64,000 nt of DNA from Paraburkholderia caffeinitolerans (GCF_902859945.1 NZ_CADIKL010000007.1:186001-250000), one strand, 5' to 3'; counted from the stretch's first letter, positions 51,803-61,057 are shown. The notes: generated by a model not told the origin, from the sequence alone. A program made the numbers and translations.

Positions 51803-52948
51803 ATGAGTGTTGCGAATTCCGCTGTGCGTCGGCCTGGCGCCTCGTCCGCTTCAACAGCCTCTGCTGTGTCCCCTGCCGCTGCACGGCGTGCGCGGCTCGA
51901 AGCCGCCACCCATCCGGTCCTTGCGGGGCCGAGCACGTCGGCGGTGGCGATTGGTGCGGCAGGCTCGAGCGACGTGGCCTGCGTGACGCTGGCGAACGCG
52001 TATCTGAGACTCGACGTCGCGCCGCAACTGGGCGGCGGCATCACGCGCTTCGACTGGCGCAGCGAAGGCACGCTCGAACCGGTATTCCGGCGCTGCGAGC
52101 GCGTGAGCGCACGCATGGACCCAAACGAACTCGCGTGCTACCCACTGCTGCCTTATTCGAATCGTATCGGTGCGGGACGCTTTCAGTTTGGCGGGCGGAA
52201 GATCGAAGTGCCGCGTAATCGCGCGAGCGAGCCGTTGCCGATCCACGGCGATGGGTGGCTCGCGCACTGGAGCGTCGAGGAGGCTGATCGCGAGCGCGTG
52301 CGTCTCGTGCTCGACCGCAGTGGCGGCGAGCCTTACGCCTATCGCGCCGTGCTCACCTATGCGCTTGACGGCGCGACACTCGCGATGACGCTCGAAGTGG
52401 AGAACACGGGCCGCGAGGCGCTGCCGTTCGGCTTGGGCGTGCATCCGTTCCTGGCACGCGATGCGAGCACCGAGCTTTCCGCGCCCGCGAGCGGCCTGTG
52501 GCTATCGGGCGCCGACTGGCTGCCGGTGCGTCACGTGCCCGCCCCGCCTGCGTGGCAGTTCGGCGTGGCGTATCCGCTGCCTGAGCAGCTCGTGAACCAC
52601 GCCTTCAGCGGCTGGAGCGGCCGCGCCGCCGTGGTGTGGGAGCGCCGCCGAATGTCGCTCTCGATCTGCGCGAACACCGACTATTACGTGCTCTACACGC
52701 CGCCCGGCGAGCGCTTCTTTTGCTTCGAGCCCGTCGATCATCCGATCAACGCGGTTAATCTCGAAGGCGGCGGCGGGGCGCACGGCATGACCGTGCTAGG
52801 CCACGGCGAGCGGCTCGTGCGCACGTTCAGCTTCACGGTCGAGCGCATGGATATGCGCGCGGCGGCGAATCCGCATCGCGAGGGCGCGCGCGGGCGGGCC
52901 GGGGCGCGGGGCACGAAGGGCTCGCGTGGGCGGCGCGTGGCGGGCTGA
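51803..52948 (+). CDS. Aldose 1-epimerase (galactose mutarotase family)
   Basis: This 381-residue beta-sandwich epimerase interconverts alpha and beta aldoses. It has an Ala/Ser-rich N terminus (about 45 residues), then LRLDVAPQLGGGITRFDWR, CYPLLPYSNRIG, the catalytic His in PIHGDGW, GVHPFL and the catalytic Glu region FCFEPVDHPINA. The C terminus is strongly basic. The ATG at 51803 follows GAGGAGCATCTC. The frame is open upstream to 51557 but shows no similarity. Confidence 0.88.
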   Translation: MSVANSAVRRPGASSASTASAVSPAAARRARLEAATHPVLAGPSTSAVAIGAAGSSDVACVTLANAYLRLDVAPQLGGGITRFDWRSEGTLEPVFRRCERVSARMDPNELACYPLLPYSNRIGAGRFQFGGRKIEVPRNRASEPLPIHGDGWLAHWSVEEADRERVRLVLDRSGGEPYAYRAVLTYALDGATLAMTLEVENTGREALPFGLGVHPFLARDASTELSAPASGLWLSGADWLPVRHVPAPPAWQFGVAYPLPEQLVNHAFSGWSGRAAVVWERRRMSLSICANTDYYVLYTPPGERFFCFEPVDHPINAVNLEGGGGAHGMTVLGHGERLVRTFSFTVERMDMRAAANPHREGARGRAGARGTKGSRGRRVAG

Positions 52949-53092
52949 CGGTTGTTGCGCGTTCCCTGCCCGCTGCAGACCGCCGTCGCCCGGGGCGATT
53001 CGGCGGACCTGCCGCGCGTGCGGGGCATCGGCGGCCAAGCCGGGTAAAATACGCGCCGTTTTCCCTACACCGGCTCACCGCGAGTCTTCACC

Positions 53093-53908
53093 ATGACTTC
53101 CTTTACTCAGACCCTGGGTGCCGCCTGGCAGCGCACCGGCTCGCTGCTGTGCGTCGGCCTCGACCCCGAGCCCACGAAATTTCCGGCCGCGCTGGCGGGC
53201 CGCAGCGACGCGATCTTCGAATTCTGCCGTGACATCGTCGACGCCACGGCGCCCTATGCGTGCTCGTTCAAGCCGCAGATCGCGTACTTCGCCGCGCACC
53301 GCGCCGAAGACCAGCTCGAAGCGCTGATCGCGCATATCCACGAAAAGCACCCGGGCCTGCCCGTGATCCTGGACGCCAAGCGCGGTGACATCGGCAGCAC
53401 CGCCGAGCAGTACGCGCGCGAGGCCTTCGAGCGCTTCAAGGCCGATGCCGTGACAGTCAATCCCTATATGGGGTTCGACTCGATCGAGCCGTGGCTCGCG
53501 CATGAGGGCAAGGGCGTGATCGTGCTGTGCCGCACCTCGAACCCCGGCGGCTCCGATCTGCAATTCCTCACCGTCGATGGCAAGCCGCTCTACCAGATCG
53601 TGGCCTCGCTCGCGGCGCAAAAGTGGAACGCGAGCGGCGAACTCGGCCTCGTGGTGGGCGCGACGTTCCCGAAGGAAATCGAGACGGTGCGCGAGCTCGT
53701 CGGCGACATGCCGCTGCTGATTCCCGGCATCGGCGCGCAAGGCGGCGACGTCGAAGCCACGGTTAAGGCGGGCCGCAGCGCCAACGGCACGGGCATGCTC
53801 ATCAACTCGTCGCGCGCGATCATCTATGCGAGCAAGGGCGAGGATTACGCGCAGGCGGCTGCAAAGGCCGCGCAAGGCACGCGCGACAAGATCAACGCGT
53901 ATCGCTGA
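53093..53908 (+). CDS. pyrF: Orotidine 5'-phosphate decarboxylase (type 2)
   Basis: This 271-residue enzyme makes UMP, the last de novo step. The active-site motif [10 protein letters not shown] has D94, K96 and D99. The NPYMGFDS and [10 protein letters not shown] segments identify the longer type 2 PyrF found in beta-proteobacteria. A -10-like TAAAAT lies at 53045-53050. The gene stands alone, and a 10-bp hairpin follows its stop. Confidence 0.95.
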   Translation: MTSFTQTLGAAWQRTGSLLCVGLDPEPTKFPAALAGRSDAIFEFCRDIVDATAPYACSFKPQIAYFAAHRAEDQLEALIAHIHEKHPGLPVILDAKRGDIGSTAEQYAREAFERFKADAVTVNPYMGFDSIEPWLAHEGKGVIVLCRTSNPGGSDLQFLTVDGKPLYQIVASLAAQKWNASGELGLVVGATFPKEIETVRELVGDMPLLIPGIGAQGGDVEATVKAGRSANGTGMLINSSRAIIYASKGEDYAQAAAKAAQGTRDKINAYR

Positions 53909-53915
53909 TGCGGGC

Positions 53916-53942
53916 GCGGACCGGCGCATGGAGCCGGTCCGC
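53916..53942 (+). terminator. Hairpin after pyrF
   Basis: Arms GCGGACCGGC and GCCGGTCCGC form a 10-bp stem with a 7-nt loop, 7 bp after the pyrF stop. No T run follows. Confidence 0.5.
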
Positions 53943-53975
53943 CTCGGCGCTGCACTCGGAAGTCTGCATTTGTGC

Positions 53976-54057
53976 TTCTTAATATTAAGAAATGCCCCCG
54001 TTTCTTAGGATTTTTAAGAACATTCTTATTAAAAGCCCGGTGCTCCCTCAGTAATAT
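53976..54057 (+). promoter_or_regulatory. Response-regulator-type palindromes and promoter before a putative small RNA
   Basis: TTCTTAATATTAAGAA (53976-53991) is a perfect 16-bp palindrome. TTCTTA recurs at 54002-54007 and 54023-54028, and TAAGAA at 54015-54020. TAAGAACATTCTTA (54015-54028) matches 12 of 14 positions of the RcsAB box and the TAAG-N6-CTTA core of the GacA box. It abuts a -35-like TTAAAA (54029-54034), followed after 17 bp by a -10-like TAATAT (54052-54057). Confidence 0.5.
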
Positions 54058-54063
54058 CTGAAT

Positions 54064-54266
54064 CAACGCGGGGCGAGATGGAGGAGGTGGCAGGATTTCC
54101 TCTGTCAGGCAAACATCTCGTTTCCAGTCGACGAACGGCGATCGTCGCCATCAGGCGGCGGTACAACGGAACACGCTGTAGGGAGCGTGTCGCGGATGGT
54201 AATAGGTCACCGTCTGCAATTGGCAGGGCTTTTGCGGCGCATCCATGGGAGCGCCGCTTCTTTTTT
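54064..54266 (+). ncRNA. Putative intergenic small RNA
   Basis: The predicted transcript runs from about 7 bp after TAATAT to the T run at 54258-54266. Hairpins seen are: CGAGATG/CATCTCG (54074-54080 with 54114-54120) enclosing GAGGA/TCCTC; CGACGA/TCGTCG (54129-54134 with 54142-54147); ACACGCT/AGCGTGT (54171-54177 with 54184-54190, loop GTAGGG); and the terminator hairpin. Seven GGA triplets occur, some in predicted loops, which would suit a CsrA/RsmA-binding RNA. An overlapping 69-codon frame (54078-54287) has no protein character and runs through the terminator. Family unknown. Confidence 0.5.
54234..54266 (+). terminator. Strong plus-strand intrinsic terminator
   Basis: Arms GCGGCGC (54234-54240) and GCGCCGC (54251-54257), extended by TCC/GGA inside the loop, are followed by TTCTTTTTT. 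On the minus strand the hairpin is followed by A residues, so it does not serve the convergent DUF985 gene. Confidence 0.85.
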
Positions 54267-54275
54267 GTGCGTCGC

Positions 54276-54842
54276 TCAATCTTTTGAAGCTGCCGCCACC
54301 GCCGCCGGCTTTCTGAATAGCTCGATGATCCCTCGGTGCAGAGGATATTTGTCGACGAGCGCATTTACATCCGCAATCTCAAACTCGCTGAACTCGAACC
54401 CCGGCGCCACCGTGCAGCCCACGAGCGCATACGTGGACGGGTCGCTGCAACGCGCCGCGAACCAGTGTCCCGCCGGCACCACTGCCTGAAAAACCGTGCC
54501 CGGATGGTCGAGCGCGTGGCCGAGCTTGCGGGTGGAGAGCACGCCGCGCTCATCGATCGAGTGAATCTCGATGGGCGAGCCCGCATAGAAATGCCAGAGC
54601 TCGTCGGAGCGGATACGGTGCCAGGTCGAGTAAGCGCCGTTTGCGAGGAGGAAGTAGATCGCGGTCGAGGCCGTGCGCGGGCCTTCGCTGGCCGGTGCGC
54701 CGTCGCGGCGGATCAGCTTGTCCGAACGGTAGGTTTCGCTGTAGTAGCCGCCTTCAGGATGGGGTTCGAGCCCGAAGCGGCGGATCAGTTCGTCGACGGG
54801 GTGAGTGGCGCCGGCTTGTTCGGTTGACTTCGCGGTAGTCAT
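54276..54842 (-). CDS. Cupin domain protein, DUF985 family
   Basis: This 188-residue single-domain cupin of the cupin_5/DUF985 family starts the domain with LIRRFGLEPHPEGGYYSETYRS. Cupin motifs are WHRIRSDELWHFYAGSP and VPAGHWFAAR, with GCTVAPGFEFSEFEIAD near the end. The biochemical role is not established. It is convergent with pyrF and the putative small RNA. A basic Lys/Ala C-terminal tail follows the domain. Confidence 0.88.
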   Translation of the reverse strand: MTTAKSTEQAGATHPVDELIRRFGLEPHPEGGYYSETYRSDKLIRRDGAPASEGPRTASTAIYFLLANGAYSTWHRIRSDELWHFYAGSPIEIHSIDERGVLSTRKLGHALDHPGTVFQAVVPAGHWFAARCSDPSTYALVGCTVAPGFEFSEFEIADVNALVDKYPLHRGIIELFRKPAAVAAASKD

Positions 54843-54935
54843 GGGGCTGGGCTCCTTGTCGATTACACGTGGCGGTTGGGTTCCCGTCAGGGCGGTTATC
54901 CGCGCGCGTCCGGCGTTCGACCCGGCCAGACGCTT

Positions 54936-55436
54936 TCAGCGCTCCTTCTCGTCGATCAGCGCAAGCAGCCCGCGCAGTGCATGAGTGGCGGCCTGCACGC
55001 GGATCTGCTCGCGGTCGCCCTTGAAAACCAGCGTTTCGACACTGGTGTGCAGCCGGTTGCTCCAGCCGAACGACACCATGCCGACTGGCTTTTCCGGCGT
55101 GCCGCCGCCCGGGCCGGCAACGCCCGTGATGGCCAGCGAAACTTGTGCCCGGCTGTTGCGCAACGCGCCTTCGGCCATTGCGCGCGCGACGGGTTCGCTC
55201 ACGGCGCCGTGTTTTTCGATGAGTTCGGCGGGCACGCCGATCATCTCCGTCTTGGCCTGGTTCGAGTACGTGACGAAGCCGCGCTCGAACCAGCCACTGC
55301 TGCCGGAAATATCGGTGATGGCGGTGGCGACCATGCCGCCGGTGCACGACTCGGCCGTGGCGAGCATGAGCCGTGCGTCGCGCAGCTTGTTGCCGGCGCG
55401 GATGGCGAGTTGGTGAACGACGGAATCGGTAGGCAT
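54936..55436 (-). CDS. pncC: Nicotinamide-nucleotide amidohydrolase, CinA C-terminal-like
   Basis: This 166-residue stand-alone CinA C-terminal domain deamidates NMN to NaMN in pyridine nucleotide recycling. The motifs TAESCTGGMVATAITDISGSSGWFERGFVTYSN (read in parts at residues 24-56) and ITGVAGPGGGTPEKPVG are diagnostic. The ATG at 55436 gives the usual length. It is likely to be expressed with pgpA and thiL upstream on the same strand. Confidence 0.9.
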   Translation of the reverse strand: MPTDSVVHQLAIRAGNKLRDARLMLATAESCTGGMVATAITDISGSSGWFERGFVTYSNQAKTEMIGVPAELIEKHGAVSEPVARAMAEGALRNSRAQVSLAITGVAGPGGGTPEKPVGMVSFGWSNRLHTSVETLVFKGDREQIRVQAATHALRGLLALIDEKER

Positions 55437-55513
55437 GGGGAAATGTCCGTGGCGGTGTGCCGGTTTGTGTTCTTTATCGGGTGTGGCTTCGGCGGCGGCG
55501 GCGTGCGCGGCGC

Positions 55514-56092
55514 TCAGACCGACATGCGCCAGAGCGCGATCACGAGCAGCGTGAAGAACGCGGCAATCAGGTCGTCGAGCATGATGCCGAAGCCGCCCTT
55601 GAAGCGCCGCTCGAAATAGCGGATGGGCGGCGGCTTCACCATGTCGAAGAAGCGAAACACGACGAACGCCCAGAGTTTGCCCATGAAGTCGATGGGCGTG
55701 ATCATCAGCAGCACGAGCCAGAACGCGACGATCTCGCCCCAGACGATGGCGGGCGGATCTTCGCTGCGCAGCATTTTCGCGGTGTAGCCGGTGATGCCGA
55801 TGCCGCCGAGAAAGCCCCCGATGATCAGGAGACCCCAGTCGAGCACCGTGACGTAGCGGTTGAGCACTTCGTAGGCGGCCCACGCGAAGAGCGTGCCGGC
55901 CGCGCCCGGCGCGAGCCGCGAGAGTCCGGCGCCGAAGCCGAGCGAGATCAGATGCAGCGGATGCGTGAGCATGAAGCGCGCGTCGGCGCGACGCGGCCCG
56001 GCACTTGCGGCCCCGGCGCTCGCGCCGGCAGGTGCGGGCTGGCCGGCCGTCGCGAGTTTGTCGGCGGGCGAGGGCGTGGGGTCAGTCTGCAT
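55514..56092 (-). CDS. pgpA: Phosphatidylglycerophosphatase A
   Basis: This 192-residue membrane phosphatase dephosphorylates phosphatidylglycerol phosphate in phospholipid synthesis. Motifs are GAGLSRLAPGAAGTLFAW near residue 55, KMLRSEDPPAIVWGEI and GGFGIMLDDLIAAFF with the acidic pair. An Ala/Pro-rich N terminus (about 40 residues) precedes the core. It overlaps thiL by 11 bp, an arrangement common in proteobacteria. Confidence 0.93.
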   Translation of the reverse strand: MQTDPTPSPADKLATAGQPAPAGASAGAASAGPRRADARFMLTHPLHLISLGFGAGLSRLAPGAAGTLFAWAAYEVLNRYVTVLDWGLLIIGGFLGGIGITGYTAKMLRSEDPPAIVWGEIVAFWLVLLMITPIDFMGKLWAFVVFRFFDMVKPPPIRYFERRFKGGFGIMLDDLIAAFFTLLVIALWRMSV

Positions 56093-57086
56093 GAAAGTGA
56101 TCGAAGCCTTGCAACGTCAGGTTGAGCGGCGCACCCGAGGCGTCGCGCCACGTGATCGCGGGTGCGACAGGCGATCTGGCGGTATCGGATGAAGTGATTG
56201 TACCGATGCGCGTCACGCGTTCGCCGGCCTGTTGCGCCGCTGCCTCAACGGCCCCGCGCTGTGCTTGCGCCGCCGTGAAGCAGAGTTCGTAGTCGTCGCC
56301 GCCGGCCAGCGCGCATTGCAGTTGCTGTGCGCGCGGCAGGCGCGCGAGCGCAGCCGAGAGCGGCAGCGCGTCCACGTTGATCTCGGCGTTCACGTGCGAG
56401 CGCTCGAGAATGTGCAGCAGATCGCCCGCAAGGCCGTCGGAGACGTCCAGCGCCGCACGCGCAATGCCCGCGAGCGCGAGGCCGAGCGCGACCCGCGGCT
56501 CGGGATATTCGAGCGCATGGCGAAAATGCGCTAAGTCCGCGCGATCGATCGGCACCTGCGGCCACTCGCCACGCAGCACGCCCAGGCCCGCGCGCGCATC
56601 GCCCGGCGTGCCCGACACCCAGATGTCGTCTCCGGGCTGGGCGGCGTCGCGCCGGAGGGCATCGTTCTGGCGCACCGAGCCGAACACCGTAATGCACAGA
56701 TTGAGCGGCCCGGCGGTGGTGTCGCCGCCGATCAACTCGCAGCCATGACGGTCGGCCAGCTCGAAAAGTCCATTGCTGAACGCTTCGAGCCAGTCCTCGC
56801 GCGGCTTGGGCAGCGCGAACGCGAGCGTGAAGCCGAGCGGCGCGGCGCCCATCGCGGCGAGATCGGAGAGATTCACGGCGAGGGCCTTGTGGCCGAGCGC
56901 GCGCGGGTCGACGTCGGGCAGAAAGTGACGGCCTTCCACGAGCATGTCCGTGGAGACGGCCAGCATCTCGCCGGCGGCGGGCGCGATCAGCGCGCAGTCG
57001 TCGCCGATGCCGAGCGCGGCGCGGCGCGTGTTCTTGCGTGCGCGTTGCGCGAAATAACGGTCGATCAGGGAAAACTCGGAAAGCAT
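56082..57086 (-). CDS. thiL: Thiamine-monophosphate kinase
   Basis: This 334-residue enzyme phosphorylates thiamine monophosphate to thiamine pyrophosphate. Motifs are ALGIGDDCALI, VNLSDLAAMGA, LIGGDTTAGPL, DVSDGLAGDLLHI and GGDDYELCF. The N terminus MLSEFSLIDRYF is typical. The ATG at 57086 was chosen, and the frame continues upstream to 57155. It is divergent from maeB, with 185 bp between. Confidence 0.95.
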   Translation of the reverse strand: MLSEFSLIDRYFAQRARKNTRRAALGIGDDCALIAPAAGEMLAVSTDMLVEGRHFLPDVDPRALGHKALAVNLSDLAAMGAAPLGFTLAFALPKPREDWLEAFSNGLFELADRHGCELIGGDTTAGPLNLCITVFGSVRQNDALRRDAAQPGDDIWVSGTPGDARAGLGVLRGEWPQVPIDRADLAHFRHALEYPEPRVALGLALAGIARAALDVSDGLAGDLLHILERSHVNAEINVDALPLSAALARLPRAQQLQCALAGGDDYELCFTAAQAQRGAVEAAAQQAGERVTRIGTITSSDTARSPVAPAITWRDASGAPLNLTLQGFDHFHAD

Positions 57087-57271
57087 GACGAATGGTCTAT
57101 GGCGAATGGCTGGGATGGTTCGGCACGAGTCGCGCCGGCGGGGAGTTTCCCTCATTCGGGTCGTGGCAGCTACGCCCGAACTGTAAGGAATGCTGCCGGG
57201 GATTGGCGCTACAATGCGTCCGAATCAGCGTTTGAATTGCCATTCTAATCCGCACTTAGGGCCTGCCTCTC

Positions 57272-59566
57272 ATGTCGAATTCCGCCACGAACAAGCTTCG
57301 CGAAGCCGCCCTCGACTATCACGAATTTCCTACGCCGGGAAAGATCGCGATTGCGCCGACCAAGCAAATGATCAACCAGCGCGACCTCTCGCTCGCGTAC
57401 TCGCCGGGCGTTGCGTTCGCGTGCGAGGCGATCGTCGAGAACCCGCTGAACGCCGCGCGCTTCACGGCGCGCAGCAACCTCGTGGGCGTCGTGTCGAACG
57501 GCACGGCCGTGCTCGGCCTCGGCAACATCGGGCCGCTCGCCTCGAAGCCGGTCATGGAAGGCAAGGCGGTGCTGTTCAAGAAGTTCGCCGGCATCGACGT
57601 GTTCGACATCGAGCTGAACGAGACCGACCCGCACAAGCTCGTGGACGTGATCGCCGCGCTCGAACCCACTTTCGGCGGCATCAATCTGGAAGACATCAAG
57701 GCGCCGGAGTGCTTCATCGTCGAACGTGAAGCGCGCAAGCGCATGAAGATTCCGGTCTTCCACGACGACCAGCACGGCACGGCCATCGTGGTGGCGGCTG
57801 CGTTCACCAATGGCCTGAAGGTCGTGGGCAAGGACATCAAGCAGGTGAAGCTGGTGGCTTCGGGCGCGGGGGCGGCGGCGCTGGCGTGTCTCGACCTGCT
57901 CGTCGACCTCGGCTTGCCGCTCGAGAACATCTACGTGACCGACCTCGCGGGCGTGGTCTACAAGGGCCGCACCGAGCTGATGGATCCGGACAAGGAGCGC
58001 TTTGCACGCGAAACCAGCGCGCGCACGCTCGCCGAAGTGATCGAAGGCGCCGACATTTTCCTCGGCCTGTCCGCGGGCGGCGTGCTCAAGCAGGACATGG
58101 TCAAGCAGATGGCCGAGAAGCCACTCATTCTCGCGCTTGCCAATCCCACGCCGGAAATCCTGCCGGAGCTCGCGCTCGAAGTGCGCCCGGATGCGGTGCT
58201 GGCCACGGGCCGCACGGATTACCCGAATCAGGTGAACAACGTGCTGTGCTTCCCGTTCATCTTCCGCGGCGCGCTCGACGTGGGTGCGACCACCATCACG
58301 CGCGAGATGGAAATCGCCGCCGTGAACGCGATCGCGGAACTGGCGCGCCAGGAGCAGAGCGATGTCGTGGCCACGGCTTACGGCATCCAGGATCTGCAAT
58401 TTGGGCCTGAATACCTGATTCCGAAGCCTTTCGATCCGCGCCTGATCGTGAAGATCGCGCCGGCCGTCGCCAAGGCTGCGATGGACTCGGGCGTGGCGAC
58501 CCGTCCGATCGAGGACATGGACGCCTACATGCAGCATCTGCAGCAGTTCGTCTATCACAGCGGCACGACCATGAAGCCGATCTTCCAGCTCGCGCGCGCC
58601 GCTGAGCCGGAGAAGAAGCGCATCGTGTTCGCCGAAGGCGAAGAGGAGCGCATCCTGCGCGCGGTGCAGATCGTGGTCGACGAAAAACTCGCGAAGCCCA
58701 TCCTGATCGGCCGCCCGGCGGTGATCGAGGAGCGCATGGCGCGCTATGGCCTGCGTCTGGTCGCCGGCCAGGACTACACGGTCGTCAACACCGACCACGA
58801 CGAGCGCTATCGCGATTTCTGGCAGAGCTACGCGAAGCTCATGGCGCGCAAGGGCATCACGCAGCAAATGGCGAAGCTCGAAATGCGCCGCCGCACCACG
58901 CTGATCGGCTCGATGCTGGTGGAGAAGGGCGAAGCCGACGGCATGATCTGCGGCACTGTCAGCACGACGCACCGCCATCTGCACTTCATCGACCAGGTGA
59001 TCGGCAAGAAGGAAGGCTGCAACGTCTACGCGGCAATGAATGCGCTGGTGCTGCCGAATCGCCAGATTTTCATCGTCGACACGCACGTGAACGTCGACCC
59101 GACGCCCGAGCAGCTCGCCGAAATCACCATCATGGCGGCGGAGGAAGTGCGCCGCTTCGGCATCGAGCCGAAGGTTGCGCTGTGCTCGCATTCGAACTTC
59201 GGTTCGAGCCTCGCGCCGTCGGCGCAGAAGATGCGCGATCTGCTGGAGATCCTCAAGGAGCGCGCGCCGGACCTTCAGGTGGACGGCGAGATGCACGGCG
59301 ACGTCGCGCTCGACGCGAACATGCGCCGCGAGATCCTGCCGGAGTCGACGCTCGAAGGCGACGCGAACCTGCTCGTGATGCCGAATATCGACGCGGCGAA
59401 CATCTCCTATAACCTGCTGAAGACGGCGGCGGGCAACAACATCGCCATCGGCCCGATGCTGCTCGGCGCGGCCAAGCCGGTGCACGTGCTGACCGCTTCG
59501 GCCACCGTGCGCCGGATCGTCAACATGACCGCACTGCTGGTCGCGGATGTGAACGCAACGCGTTAA
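57272..59566 (+). CDS. maeB: NADP-dependent malic enzyme with C-terminal phosphotransacetylase-like domain
   Basis: This 764-residue multidomain malic enzyme converts malate to pyruvate and CO2 with NADPH production. The N-terminal malic domain (about 1-430) has [13 protein letters not shown], the catalytic region around [11 protein letters not shown] and the Rossmann motif [12 protein letters not shown]. The C-terminal domain (about 431-764) resembles phosphate acetyltransferase and usually acts as an allosteric acetyl-CoA sensor. A possible -10 TACAAT lies at 57210-57215. Confidence 0.95.
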   Translation: MSNSATNKLREAALDYHEFPTPGKIAIAPTKQMINQRDLSLAYSPGVAFACEAIVENPLNAARFTARSNLVGVVSNGTAVLGLGNIGPLASKPVMEGKAVLFKKFAGIDVFDIELNETDPHKLVDVIAALEPTFGGINLEDIKAPECFIVEREARKRMKIPVFHDDQHGTAIVVAAAFTNGLKVVGKDIKQVKLVASGAGAAALACLDLLVDLGLPLENIYVTDLAGVVYKGRTELMDPDKERFARETSARTLAEVIEGADIFLGLSAGGVLKQDMVKQMAEKPLILALANPTPEILPELALEVRPDAVLATGRTDYPNQVNNVLCFPFIFRGALDVGATTITREMEIAAVNAIAELARQEQSDVVATAYGIQDLQFGPEYLIPKPFDPRLIVKIAPAVAKAAMDSGVATRPIEDMDAYMQHLQQFVYHSGTTMKPIFQLARAAEPEKKRIVFAEGEEERILRAVQIVVDEKLAKPILIGRPAVIEERMARYGLRLVAGQDYTVVNTDHDERYRDFWQSYAKLMARKGITQQMAKLEMRRRTTLIGSMLVEKGEADGMICGTVSTTHRHLHFIDQVIGKKEGCNVYAAMNALVLPNRQIFIVDTHVNVDPTPEQLAEITIMAAEEVRRFGIEPKVALCSHSNFGSSLAPSAQKMRDLLEILKERAPDLQVDGEMHGDVALDANMRREILPESTLEGDANLLVMPNIDAANISYNLLKTAAGNNIAIGPMLLGAAKPVHVLTASATVRRIVNMTALLVADVNATR

Positions 59567-59617
59567 GTTTTTTCGCGCAGCTTCTTGTCAGGCCGTATCT
59601 CTACGGCTTCGTGTTTC

Positions 59618-59646
59618 ACACCGGCGGCGCTGCCCGCCGCCGGTGT
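59618..59646. terminator. Hairpin after maeB
   Basis: Arms ACACCGGCGGC and GCCGCCGGTGT form an 11-bp stem with a 7-nt loop about 50 bp after the maeB stop. No T run follows. Confidence 0.5.
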
Positions 59647-59843
59647 TCCGCCGCGCTTCGGATCGATGTCCGGCGGCGTTCCGGCACCATCTCCTCGATT
59701 GTAGAATTTACCGGTTTGCCGCTTGTGCGCGGTCAAGCCCTGTTTGTCGTCGCCGGTGTGAGATTGCTTCCAGGGTCCATTAGCGATACCCTTACATCTT
59801 TCATGGTCGTCGAACGCGTGATCCGAGAGGCAGGAATCCGAAG

Positions 59844-60362
59844 ATGGTACGTATAGGACTGCCTGCTGTTTCAACGGCGAAAGTCGCTGGCGCATCGGCC
59901 GAGTCGACACATGTAAATCATTGTTTTGGCGGGAATTTCGGGCGTCGTTCGAGCGGTGTCCAGCGGTTGGCATCAGTTGCGTCAGCAGCATTTCTGGCGG
60001 CGGCGCTGGTGTGCTCGCAAGGCGCTGTGGCGCGCACTCAGGCGCCGGACGATGCCGGAGCATCGGGGGTGTCGTCGGGCACCGTGAGCGTGGGCGAGTT
60101 GCCGCGCGAAGCGGTCAACACACTCAGCCTGGTTGCCGAAGGCGGGCCTTATCCGTTTGAGAAAGATGGCATCGTGTTCGGCAACTATGAGCAGCAGTTG
60201 CCGAAACATCGGCGCGGTTATTACCACGAATACACTGTTCCGACGCCCCGAGCGCACAACCGCGGCGCGCGGCGCATTGTCTGCGGCGGTCCGCTCAGGC
60301 GCACGGACAACTGCTATTACACCGACGACCACTACGCCAGTTTTAAGCGAATTGTTGAATGA
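59844..60362 (+). CDS. Secreted guanyl-specific ribonuclease, barnase/T1 family
   Basis: This 172-residue protein has a late membrane-type signal (about residues 42-62) and a C-terminal RNase domain of the N1/T1/barnase family. The conserved core HEYTVPTP, GARRIVCGG and YYTDDHYASF gives a catalytic Glu129, Arg143 or Arg144 and His163 by comparison with barnase E73, R87 and H102. It cleaves RNA after guanine in this family. A long N terminus precedes the signal. The barstar-like gene follows 16 bp downstream. Confidence 0.88.
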   Translation: MVRIGLPAVSTAKVAGASAESTHVNHCFGGNFGRRSSGVQRLASVASAAFLAAALVCSQGAVARTQAPDDAGASGVSSGTVSVGELPREAVNTLSLVAEGGPYPFEKDGIVFGNYEQQLPKHRRGYYHEYTVPTPRAHNRGARRIVCGGPLRRTDNCYYTDDHYASFKRIVE

Positions 60363-60378
60363 CACCGGGAAAAGCGGC

Positions 60379-60936
60379 ATGAGCGATAACACTTACGCGC
60401 ACGACCCGCGGGTCGCGAGCGATCTGTTCGCGTCCGGCGAGGGCAACCTGTTCCAGCGCGTTATGCAGATGCATCACGACGACCAGCAGCGCGAAGCCGC
60501 ACGCAGGGGCGAGGCGAATTCATCGAACGAGGAGGCCATGGACCTGTTTGCGACCGTCCGGTCGAATATCGTCCAGTCGATCCGTGCGTTCCGCGTGCAG
60601 GATCTCGCCGACGAGGCGCAGCGGCTGCAGCAGCATTTCCTCTACGCGTATTGCGCCAGTGCGCAGACCAAGCAGGAAGTGCTCGAAACCATTGCCACAT
60701 CGTTTCTGTTTCCGAAGCATTTCGGCAAGAACTACGATGGTTTGTACGACTGCCTGACCGATCTGGTGCAAAAAGCCGGTGAGCAACCGGGTTTCGTGAT
60801 CGTGCTCGATGGCTTGCCGATCGCACAGAAGTTCGACAAGGATGGGCGCGAGACGCTGCTCGACGTGTTCCGCGAAGCTTCGGAGTACTGGGGCGAGCGC
60901 AAGGTGCCGTTCCGCGTCTTTTATTCGTTCGCCTGA
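60379..60936 (+). CDS. Barstar family ribonuclease inhibitor with N-terminal extension
   Basis: This 185-residue cytoplasmic inhibitor is expected to neutralise the RNase encoded 16 bp upstream. The C-terminal half (about 108-185) follows barstar: FGKNYDGLYDCLTDL and LLDVFREA. Barstar's contact residues D35, W38, D39 and E76 correspond to D120, Y123, D124 and E158. The N-terminal 100 residues have no match I recognise and include the Gln-rich MQMHHDDQQREAARRG. Classical barstar is about 90 residues. Confidence 0.87.
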   Translation: MSDNTYAHDPRVASDLFASGEGNLFQRVMQMHHDDQQREAARRGEANSSNEEAMDLFATVRSNIVQSIRAFRVQDLADEAQRLQQHFLYAYCASAQTKQEVLETIATSFLFPKHFGKNYDGLYDCLTDLVQKAGEQPGFVIVLDGLPIAQKFDKDGRETLLDVFREASEYWGERKVPFRVFYSFA

Positions 60937-61021
60937 GCAATGCGTGGCGTCTTGAGGGCGCCGCCGCTGGCCATTTCGCTCGCCATCTGAGTATCGTCGC
61001 ATTCTCGCGACAAAAATACGC

Positions 61022-61057
61022 AGGCCCGCGCATGATCACATGCCGCGGGCCTTGTCA
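61022..61057. terminator. Hairpin between barstar-like gene and rsmE
   Basis: Arms AGGCCCGCG-CATG (61022-61034) and CATG-CCGCGGGCCT (61039-61052) pair with one bulge, followed by TGTCATTTTTA on the plus strand. Convergent genes flank it. Confidence 0.6.

Noticed and set aside
54078..54287. A 69-codon open frame between pyrF and the DUF985 gene
   Set aside because: No ribosome binding site, Arg-rich composition, and it reads through a strong terminator; a structured RNA explains the region better.
57245..59485. A 746-codon open frame on the minus strand opposite maeB
   Set aside because: It is an antisense shadow caused by high GC third positions; it is rich in Arg, His and Val with no domain, while maeB is unmistakable.
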